Below the pieces are notes generated by a model that was not told where the DNA came from, did not search any database, and saw only the letters and a program-made list of their open reading frames with translations. A stretch of 64,000 nucleotides of DNA. It comes from BOG-908 sp963795825. Its GTDB lineage: Bacteria > Pseudomonadota > Alphaproteobacteria > Acetobacterales > Acetobacteraceae. The stretch covers positions 620,001 to 684,000 of the forward strand of contig CAWCIW010000005.1 in assembly GCA_963795825.1 (NCBI GenBank). The letters are read 5' to 3'. The translations under genes and the position numbers were made by a program. This document shows, one piece after another, positions 54,980 to 64,000 of the stretch (positions are counted from its first letter, which is position 1; each line of letters opens with the position of its first letter).

Positions 54980-55509
54980 TCAGAAGGGTATCTCGTCGTC
55001 GAGGTCGTTGCCCCCGCCCGGCGGCTCCCAGCTCGGCGCGCCCCGCCACCGCCGCCGCCACCCGAACGCGCACTGGCGGGCGCCGGCCGTGCAGCCGGCG
55101 TACGTGGCGTGTAGCCGCCGCTCTCGCCGGAGAAGTTGCTGCTGCCACCTTCGCTGGAACGGCTGCCAAGCAGGGTCAGCTCGCCGCGGAACCGGCTGAG
55201 CACCACCTCGAACGTCTCGCGCTCGGCGCCATCCTTGTCGGTATATTTCCGGCTCTCGAGCTGCCCTTCGATATACACGGTGGAACCCTTCTTCAGGTAT
55301 TTCTCCGCGATCTCGCCGAGCTTCTCGTTGAAGATGGCGATGCGGTGCCACTGCGTCTTGTCCTTGCGCTCGCCGCTCGCCTTGTCGTTCCACAACTCGC
55401 TGGTGGCAATGGAGAAGCTGACCACCTTGCCGCCGTTCTGCATGGTGCGCGCCTCCGGATCGCGGCCCAGATTGCCGATCAGGATCACCTTGTTCACGCT
55501 GCCCGCCAT
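54980..55509 (-). CDS. ssb: Single-stranded DNA-binding protein (one frameshift)
   Basis: About 176 residues. The OB fold (residues 1-110) starts MAGSVNKVILIGNLGRDPEA and includes KYLKKGSTVYIEGQL. A Gly/Ser/Pro-rich linker leads to the tip NDLDDEIPF, which recruits repair and replication partners. The OB-fold frame as written runs past this tip; a shift near 55036-55042 restores it, ending at TGA 54980. The intact tip shows the shift is not ancient. Essential gene. Confidence 0.93.
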
Positions 55510-55578
55510 GTTCGCCTCTTTCTGGTTTCGGAGTTCCGGCCAGTGTTAGCGCAAAGCTGGGCGCCCGACAAAGTCAGG

Positions 55579-55666
55579 CGAGGCTAGCAGTCCTTCTTCG
55601 GGGAAAAGGACCAAAAAGCTTTTGCTCCCTATCGGGTGTCGGCTGGATCGGCACCCGACCGCGATG
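55579..55666. repeat. Dispersed hairpin element, copy 19 (left arm, hairpin core)
   Basis: GTCC-TTCTTCGGGGAAAA-GGAC, then box AAAAAGCTTTTGCTCC and a core hairpin TCGGGTG/CACCCGA. There is no right arm. It lies in the divergent gap between ssb and the DoxX-like gene. Confidence 0.75.
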
Positions 55667-55731
55667 GGGCCTGAAACCGCGCGGGTGTGGACGCCGAATG
55701 CGATAACGGTTCCGCTCTCTCGGAGATTCGC

Positions 55732-56385
55732 GTGCATAACCCTTTTGCCGATACGCTCAGCTTCCTGCTTGCCCGATCTCCGGATTACAATCCGTTCGGC
55801 GCATCGCGCTACATCATGGTGGTCTTCTACGCCGCACTTCTTGCCGGCAGCGCGTATAGCGCCTGGCGTAACTGGCGGCTTGATCCGTCGCAGCGCACGG
55901 TCCACCACCTCTCCATCTGGCTGATGCGCGTAGTACTGGCCGGCATGTGGTATCAAGGCACGTTCTGGAAGGTTCCCCTGCCCGTCTCGGACGCATTCAC
56001 CTTCTGGGTCGGTGCGTTGGCAAAATACACGTCGTTCGGCATCCACGCCGACATCGTCAAGGCAGTCTTGATCCCCCACATCGCGATCCTGCAACCGCTT
56101 GTATATATCAGCGAACTCGCGTTCACGATCTCGCTCACGTTGGGATTGTTCGTCCGGTTCTTTGCATTGCTGGCCGTGGCTTTCACCGCGCATCTCTGGA
56201 TCGGGTTGTATAACGATCCGACCGAGTGGCCCTGGACATACATCGCCATCATCGTCAGCCACGGTATGTTTGCCGCCACGGGTGCTGGCCGTAGCCTGGG
56301 ATTGGACAACCTGTTGCGCATGCACCCGCCGGCAGGACTTACGTCGCGGCCGGTTTTACAGAGAGCAATCGATTTCGGCACCTGA
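55732..56385 (+). CDS. DoxX-like membrane protein
   Basis: A 217-residue protein with about five hydrophobic segments (ASRYIMVVFYAALLAGSAY, MRVVLAGMWYQGTFW, LAFTISLTLGLFVRFFALLA). The overall plan and the FWKVP stretch suggest the DoxX/TQO-like group, whose roles range from thiosulfate-quinone reductase subunits to redox balance; no partner subunit is here. GTG 55732 with GGAG six bases upstream is preferred over an in-frame GTG 45 bases earlier. Confidence 0.65.
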   Translation: MHNPFADTLSFLLARSPDYNPFGASRYIMVVFYAALLAGSAYSAWRNWRLDPSQRTVHHLSIWLMRVVLAGMWYQGTFWKVPLPVSDAFTFWVGALAKYTSFGIHADIVKAVLIPHIAILQPLVYISELAFTISLTLGLFVRFFALLAVAFTAHLWIGLYNDPTEWPWTYIAIIVSHGMFAATGAGRSLGLDNLLRMHPPAGLTSRPVLQRAIDFGT

Positions 56386-56612
56386 CGTTGCAGCATAGAT
56401 GAGGTTGAAACGGCCACTGCGCTGGGAGAGCGGACGCGTGCATCGCGTCTGTTCCGCCCGGCCGTGGCGCCGCGGCCCTCCCGCGATAGCGCGTATCGCA
56501 CCAGGCTGACGGTCGAGGTTTTCCGACCGTCCCCGCGCAGACAGACCGGCACGGCCAGGCTGGACAGATCAGTTTTTTTCTCTCTAAGAAGGCCGATTTC
56601 CGGAGTCACGCA

Positions 56613-57386
56613 GTGCCCCATCCAGCCTTCGACCTGACCGGCAAAACCGCGCTCATCACCGGCGGCAACGGCGGCATAGGCCTGGGCATGGCAGAAGGCC
56701 TCGCCATGGCCGGCGCGAACATCGCCATCTGGGGCACCAATGACGACAAAAACCAGGCCGCCATCGCCCAGCTAGCCACCCACGGCACCCAGGTCGCCGC
56801 GTACCTCTGCGACGTCGGCGACGAAGCCGCGGTCGACGCCACCTTCGCCCAAACCCTCGAGCAGTTCGGCCGCGTCGATTCCTGCTTCGCCAACGCCGGC
56901 GTAGGCGGCCGCGGCACCCCCAGCTTCGGCGACATGACTCTCGAGGAATGGCACCGCGTGATGCGCATCAACCTCGACGCCGTGTTCCTGACCCTGCGCG
57001 CCGCGGCCCGCCACATGGTCGCGCGCGGCGGCGGCGGCGCACTCATCGCCACCTCCTCGATGGCCGCCGTCATGGGCGCCGCACGCAACGAGCATTATGG
57101 TGCGTCGAAAGGCGCGGTGCTCTCCATGATACGCGCGCTCGCGGTGGAATACGCGCGCCACGGCATACGTGCGCACTCCATCCTGCCAGGCTGGGTGGAG
57201 ACGGAAATGACCGCCGACGCCTTTGCCAGCGAGCGCTTCGCCGCCAACGTGAAGCCGCGCATACCGATGCGGCGCTGGGGCAAGCCGGCCGATTTCGGCG
57301 GCATCGCGGTGTATCTGATGAGCGATGCGTCGTCGTGGCACACCGGCGACGACTTACTGATCGATGGGGGATACACTATCTTCTAG
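56613..57386 (+). CDS. SDR family oxidoreductase
   Basis: A 257-residue classical short-chain dehydrogenase. TGGNGGIGLGM is the cofactor loop, FANAGVGG carries NAG, and the active site includes SSMAAV and YGASK (Tyr, Lys). The C-terminal DDLLIDGGYTIF is typical of the 3-oxoacyl-ACP reductase/gluconate dehydrogenase-like subgroup. It begins with GTG 56613, CGGAG eight bases upstream. The 227-base gap upstream holds a palindrome GACGCG-N5-CGCGTC at 56433-56449. Substrate unknown. Confidence 0.88.
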   Translation: MPHPAFDLTGKTALITGGNGGIGLGMAEGLAMAGANIAIWGTNDDKNQAAIAQLATHGTQVAAYLCDVGDEAAVDATFAQTLEQFGRVDSCFANAGVGGRGTPSFGDMTLEEWHRVMRINLDAVFLTLRAAARHMVARGGGGALIATSSMAAVMGAARNEHYGASKGAVLSMIRALAVEYARHGIRAHSILPGWVETEMTADAFASERFAANVKPRIPMRRWGKPADFGGIAVYLMSDASSWHTGDDLLIDGGYTIF

Positions 57387-57526
57387 GCAGGCAAGGCAAG
57401 CAGTCCTTTTTCGAGAAAAAGGACCAAAAAGCTTTTGCTCCCTGTCGGCGAACGTTTCAGCACTCCCCGACAGGGACCAAAAGCTTTTTGCTTCTTTTTC
57501 TCGAAAAAGAAGGCCTTTCTTTCTTT
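57387..57526. repeat. Dispersed hairpin element, copy 20 (two arms, short core)
   Basis: The left arm is GTCC/GGAC and the right arm CTTC/GAAG, both with CGAG loops and G-type boxes. The core is a perfect hairpin CCCTGTCGG / CCGACAGGG with a 19-base loop. It begins right after the SDR stop and lies just before uvrA. Confidence 0.92.
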
Positions 57527-57545
57527 CTCCGGGGGCCAACACCGC

Positions 57546-60396
<2,851 letters not shown>

Positions 60397-60403
60397 GGCA
60401 AAG

Positions 60404-60502
60404 AAGGAAGGCAAGGCAAGGCAAGCAGTCCTTTTTTGCAAAAAAGGACCAAAAAACTTTTGCTCCGTTCGCTGGGGCAGGTGCCTGGGCCATCCGGAGC
60501 AG
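60404..60502. repeat. Dispersed hairpin element, copy 21 (left arm, truncated)
   Basis: After short GGCAA repeats comes GTCC-TTTTTTGCAAAAAA-GGAC with box AAAAAACTTTTGCTCC. The core continues to GGAGCA at about 60501, where the right arm should start, and then stops. It is downstream of uvrA. Confidence 0.82.
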
Positions 60503-60787
60503 GAAGCGCATGTAGCCTGTTGAGCGTGCGCGCTGAAGTCTTACCTGCCGTCAGCCCAATTATCGTCGTCGGTGATCGCCGGAAGCCTGCTTTAGGTGAC
60601 GACGTAAGGGTTGCTTCATCCTTTCAGGCGAAGATGCGGCCTCTCGCCTGCCAGATCCTCCTTGCGCACAGCCGGCACCACACCCGCACAGTCTGGCAGA
60701 TGCCACTGGCGAAACACTCGATCTTTTTGTTATAATATCGATCTGATCTACGCGGCACGCGACTGCCGCCTTGCACGAGGTGAGGAG
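60503..60787. other. Gene-free region upstream of diguanylate cyclase
   Basis: With the truncated repeat, this makes a 391-base gap between uvrA and the GGDEF gene. I see no convincing gene. The stretch 60711-60745 (ATCTTTTTGTTATAATATCG) is much richer in A/T than its surroundings; TATAAT at 60732-60737 is a perfect sigma-70 -10 hexamer about 50 bases before the GTG start, though no good -35 is obvious. Confidence 0.5.
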
Positions 60788-62017
60788 GTGACCACGCAAA
60801 CGATAGCGATACCGGCAAGCCTCCTCGATATCGAGCGGGAGCTGTCGCAACCCGGGCTGGGCATACGCTTCCGCAACGGGGTGCTGGAACGCAGCTACCG
60901 CGACGAGCACAATCGCGCCGCCAGGCTGCATAACCGCATCGTCGCCTGCATCATGACGGTCATCTTCGACTGTTTCATAATTCCGGAAATCCACACCAGC
61001 CCCGAGATCCTCCATCTGTCGGTGATCCTGCGCCTGGGCGTGTTTACCCCTGCGGTACTGGCCTACGTCCTGCTGGACTGGCGCGGGCTGATCAACCGCT
61101 GGGTGCCGGCGATCGTCACTATCCTGCTCATAGCGCCCACCGCCATCGCCTCGCTGATGAGCATCAGCGTCGTCAGCCCCACGGCGCTGACGAACAATGC
61201 GGCCATACCCGTCATCCTGATCGCCATCATCGCCGCCCGGGTCAGCCTGCTGCAGGCGCTCACGGTCGGCAGCGTGTCGTGCCTGATCTATATCTACAGC
61301 GTCTTGTCGGAGCATTTCCTCCCGCCCGGCGTCGCCCCGTCCCTGATCCTCACCGATCTCGGCTTTGCTACGGGCGCGCTGGTATTCTCCTGGCGCCTAG
61401 ATCTGCGCGACCGCAAGGTTTTCCTCTTCACCCAGCAGGCCACGATCGGACGGGAAATCCTGGCCGCGCAGAACCGCATGCTGGCACGGCTCTCCCAGGT
61501 GGATGCGCTGACCGGCCTGGGCAATCGCCGCTGCTTCGACGAGACGATGGCCGCCTTGTGGACCGCCGCCCTGGCCAAACCCAGCATCGTGTCGCTGATC
61601 CTTTTCGACATCGACTGCTTCAAGCAGTTCAACGACGCGTTGGGCCACCAGGCCGGCGACGAATGCCTGGGTGCGATCGCCCGGACGGTCACACACTGCC
61701 TGCGCGACGAACATGATACGATCGTGCGCTATGGCGGTGAGGAGTTCGCCATTATCCTGCCGGATACGTCGCTTGAGGCAGCCTGCACCCTGGCCGAGCG
61801 CGTGCGACTGGCCGTGGTGGATCGCGCGCTCCCGCATCCCGGTGGCGGACCGCATCATCTCGTCACGATCAGCCTCGGCGTGGCCGCCGTCTCGCCGCCG
61901 CTGCAAAGCTCATCGTCACTGGTGGAGGAGGCCGACCAACTGCTCTATCTGGCAAAGCGGGACGGGCGGAACCGGGTGGTCGGCGAGCGCCGGGCGCGGC
62001 TGCGCGTTGTCAAGTAA
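60788..62017 (+). CDS. Membrane-anchored diguanylate cyclase
   Basis: A 409-residue protein. The N-terminal half has six hydrophobic segments (about residues 50-210), a MASE-like sensor without a named match. The C-terminal GGDEF domain starts near QVDALTGLGNRRCF and has the active-site loop GGEEF at residues 316-320, so it should make cyclic di-GMP. The inhibitory I-site RxxD is out of register (LRDEHD), so feedback inhibition may be absent. GTG 60788 is preceded by GAGGTGAGGAG. Confidence 0.88.
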   Translation: MTTQTIAIPASLLDIERELSQPGLGIRFRNGVLERSYRDEHNRAARLHNRIVACIMTVIFDCFIIPEIHTSPEILHLSVILRLGVFTPAVLAYVLLDWRGLINRWVPAIVTILLIAPTAIASLMSISVVSPTALTNNAAIPVILIAIIAARVSLLQALTVGSVSCLIYIYSVLSEHFLPPGVAPSLILTDLGFATGALVFSWRLDLRDRKVFLFTQQATIGREILAAQNRMLARLSQVDALTGLGNRRCFDETMAALWTAALAKPSIVSLILFDIDCFKQFNDALGHQAGDECLGAIARTVTHCLRDEHDTIVRYGGEEFAIILPDTSLEAACTLAERVRLAVVDRALPHPGGGPHHLVTISLGVAAVSPPLQSSSSLVEEADQLLYLAKRDGRNRVVGERRARLRVVK

Positions 62018-62047
62018 TACCAACCCGTTTTGGGCTGGCTCACCGGC

Positions 62048-62232
62048 AGCAAGCAAGAAAGCAGTCCTTTTTCGAGAAAAAGGACCAAAAAGCTTTTATC
62101 CCGACGCTGGCACGACAGGCTGGCTGTAACTGCAGGCGTATCGACTGGCAGAACGGAGGTAAGCTGCGGGGCAGGCGTCGGAGCAAAAGCTTTTTGGTCC
62201 TTTTTCTCGAAAAACGACTGCTTTCTTGCTTG
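62048..62232. repeat. Dispersed hairpin element, copy 22 (two arms)
   Basis: Both arms are GTCC type with CGAG loops and G-type boxes; the right stem has one mismatch (CGAC for GGAC). The core has ACTGCAGGCG and TGGCAGAACG. It lies between the convergent GGDEF and lrgB genes. Confidence 0.88.
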
Positions 62233-62272
62233 TCTGGGTGCGTGAACGTATCGGGTTTGGGATAAGCGGCAT

Positions 62273-63004
62273 CTATCGCAGCCAGTCCACCAGGATCGGC
62301 ACCAGCACAGACGTCGCGATCCCGTTCAGGCCGACGGCGATCCCCGCGAAGGTGCCGGCCATCTCGTGCACCTGGAAGGCCCGCGCCGTGCCCAGCCCAT
62401 GCGCCGCCAGCCCGACCGCGAAGCCGCGCGCCCGCCAGTCCCGCACGCCTAGCGCATTCAACAGCGGCGTGGCGATCACCGCGCCCACGATGCCGGTCAG
62501 CATGACCAGAACCACGGTCAGCGACGGCTCGCCGCCGATCCGCTCGGACACGCCCATGGCGATCGGCGTGGTCACCGATTTCGGCGCCAGCGACAACACG
62601 GTTCGCCACGACGCGCCAAGCGCCCAGCCGATCGCCATGGCGGACCCGGCGGCCGTTAGCGATCCGGCCAGCAGGGCGGCCAGCACAGGCACGATGGCGC
62701 GCGCGACCACATGGCGATTGCGGAACATCGGCACGGCGAGCGCCACCGTCGCCGGGCCGAGCAGGAAATGCACGAACTTGGCGCCGTCGAAATAGGTGGC
62801 GTAACTGGTGCCGGTGGCCAGCAGAACGCTGACCAGCAGCGCCACCGCGATGGCCACCGCGTTCACCGCCGGCGCACGGCCCGCCCATTCGTGAAGGCTG
62901 ACGCCGACGGCGTAGGCCGCGAGCGTCGCCGTCAGCCACAGCAGCGGCTGGGCGTGCAGATACACCCAGACGCCCACGAGCGTCGCGTGGCCGGAATGGA
63001 TCAC
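62273..63004 (-). CDS. lrgB: LrgB family membrane protein
   Basis: A 243-residue protein with about seven hydrophobic segments. LAPKSVTTPIAMGVSERIGG and GLAAHGLGTARAFQ are LrgB/CidB hallmarks. With LrgA it modulates murein hydrolase activity or exports small metabolites (pyruvate or glycolate in some species). GTG 63004 overlaps the lrgA stop (GTGA), so the pair is coupled. Confidence 0.88.
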   Translation of the reverse strand: MIHSGHATLVGVWVYLHAQPLLWLTATLAAYAVGVSLHEWAGRAPAVNAVAIAVALLVSVLLATGTSYATYFDGAKFVHFLLGPATVALAVPMFRNRHVVARAIVPVLAALLAGSLTAAGSAMAIGWALGASWRTVLSLAPKSVTTPIAMGVSERIGGEPSLTVVLVMLTGIVGAVIATPLLNALGVRDWRARGFAVGLAAHGLGTARAFQVHEMAGTFAGIAVGLNGIATSVLVPILVDWLR

Positions 63005-63358
63005 TCCCGGTGACCGCGCGACAGCCGCCGCTCGACCGCCTGGAACACCAGCGCCGTGACCGTGATGCCGAGCGCGGTGGAGACGATGATGGATACGCTG
63101 AGCGGCCACCATTCGCGGGCGATGCGCGACGCCATTCGAGACGATGCCGACGGCGGCGGGCACGAAGAACAGGCTGAGATGACGCAGCAGGAAATCGGCG
63201 GCCTGGCCGAGTGGCTCGCTGAGCTTTCCGCGGGCGAGCAGGAAGGCGGCGAGGAACACCATGCCCAGGACCGGGCCTGGGACGGGGAGGTGCAGCGCCT
63301 GGGAGATGATTTCTCCGGCAAGCTGGCAGGCCAGGAGGAGGGTTAAGGCAAGTATCAA
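63001..63358 (-). CDS. lrgA: LrgA/CidA family protein (one frameshift)
   Basis: About 118 residues with four hydrophobic segments. QLAGEIISQALHLPVPGPVLGM and FFVPAAVGIVS are the LrgA landmarks; after a break near 63135 (one extra base) the correct frame gives SRIAREWWPLSVSIIVST. The apparent TTG start at 63358 lies at the edge of a repeat element, so the true start is uncertain. It is coupled to lrgB. Confidence 0.8.
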
Positions 63359-63516
63359 GACAAGCAGTTCTTTTTTGAAAAAAAGAACCAAAAAACTTTT
63401 GCGTCCCCGCCGCTGGACCGCTCGTGGCCCCCCTGAACACCCAGGCTGGCAAAGGGGAACGGCGACAGCGGAGTCAAAAGTTTTTTGCTTCTTTTTTGCA
63501 AAAAAGAAGGCCTTGC
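63359..63516. repeat. Dispersed hairpin element, copy 23 (two arms)
   Basis: The left arm has a unique GTTC/GAAC stem base, a double compensatory change relative to GTCC/GGAC; the right arm is CTTC/GAAG with a TTGCAA loop. The core right edge is GACAGCGGAGTC, as in copy 11. It fills the gap between the DAHP synthase gene and lrgA. Confidence 0.9.
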
Positions 63517-64000
63517 CTAAGCCGCAATAGCAGCCCCAGCCACCCGCCGGGCCTTCAACTCCGCCGCCACCACGAACGCCAGTTCCAAAGCCTGCTCCGC
63601 ATTCAAACGCGGATCGCAAAAGCTCTCATATCGCCGCGAAAGATCCGCCTCGGTCAGCAGATGCGCGCCACCGACGCACTCCGTCACCTGCTGCCCGGTC
63701 ATCTCCACATGCACGCCGCCCGGCCGCGCGCCCGCATCGGCAAACACGTCGAAAAACCCGCGCAACTCGGCCAGAATACTATCGAAGCTGCGGGTTTTCA
63801 CACCACCCGCGGTGCTGATGGTATTGCCGTGCATCGGATCACTGAGCCAGGTGACGCGGCGGCCGGTGCGCTGCACGGCGCGCAGCAGAGGCGGCAATTG
63901 CGTGCGTATCCGCTCGGCGCCCATGCGGGTGATCAGCGTGAGGCGGCCTGGCTCGTCGGCCGGGTTGAGGATGTCGATCAGACGCAGCAGGTCGTCGGCC
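63517..64000 (-). CDS. Class II 3-deoxy-7-phosphoheptulonate synthase, C-terminal part
   Basis: The gene is cut by the right edge; the visible roughly 160 residues end at TAG 63517. VTWLSDPMHGNTI and GGVHVEMTGQQVTECVGG are signatures of the plant-like class II DAHP synthase, the first enzyme of the shikimate pathway, and the latter contributes metal and phosphate ligands. It feeds chorismate to tryptophan synthesis, whose last enzyme TrpAB is encoded at 31-34 kb. The stop codon lies in the edge of the repeat (GCCTAAGC). Confidence 0.93.
   Translation of the reverse strand, partial: ADDLLRLIDILNPADEPGRLTLITRMGAERIRTQLPPLLRAVQRTGRRVTWLSDPMHGNTISTAGGVKTRSFDSILAELRGFFDVFADAGARPGGVHVEMTGQQVTECVGGAHLLTEADLSRRYESFCDPRLNAEQALELAFVVAAELKARRVAGAAIAA

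Overview
This is a high-GC alphaproteobacterial chromosome segment, most likely from the Acetobacteraceae (Acetobacterales/Rhodospirillales). I base that on the gene order argS-SPOR-nagZ-scpA-scpB-tatB-tatC-serS, on trpB-trpA-accD-folC, on the presence of mbfA, CbpA/CbpM and a class II DAHP synthase, and on strong GC bias at third codon positions. I cannot name the genus. I saw no rRNA, tRNA, CRISPR array, prophage or transposase.

Layout. 0-10 kb: the end of a trehalose-6-phosphate phosphatase, ferredoxin-NADP reductase, an M61 protease, and a small surface-polysaccharide island (GT4 glycosyltransferase, an unknown 511-residue protein, two island-specific proteins and a Wza-type export lipoprotein). 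9-15 kb: a valine-catabolism pair (3-hydroxyisobutyryl-CoA hydrolase and acyl-CoA dehydrogenase), an HU protein, a protease-like PDZ protein that has lost its catalytic residues, and a reduced polyamine-type ABC transporter. 15-25 kb: a chemoreceptor, a lone microbial rhodopsin, purF/cvpA, cbpA/cbpM, nnrU and purH. 25-36 kb: MbfA with a palindromic operator, a CocE-type hydrolase, DUF3455, folC-accD-trpA-trpB, CorA and a TPR protein. 36-44 kb: an adhesin-like protein, ETF-ubiquinone oxidoreductase, a WcbI-like protein and hldE. 44-54 kb: the serS/tat/scp/nagZ/argS operon, with a vapBC module where tatA is usually found. 54-64 kb: a glyoxalase-fold protein, ssb, a DoxX-like protein, an SDR, uvrA, a diguanylate cyclase, an LrgA/LrgB pair and the end of a DAHP synthase gene.

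The most striking non-genic feature is a dispersed intergenic repeat. I find 17 two-armed copies, 6 one-armed copies and at least one decayed copy, about one per 2.7 kb. Each arm is a hairpin with an A/T-tract stem followed by an A-tract/T-tract box; two inverted arms flank a 40-100 base core that is itself palindromic. Different arms carry different, fully complementary stem-base sequences, which indicates that the structure is maintained. The elements sit between genes in every relative orientation, often touch start or stop codons, and create spurious open frames.

A caution on quality: at least 16 apparent single- or double-base frameshifts interrupt 12 otherwise intact genes, including serS, ssb, tatB, tatC, scpA, scpB and uvrA. 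I annotate these genes across the breaks and treat the breaks as probable sequence errors.
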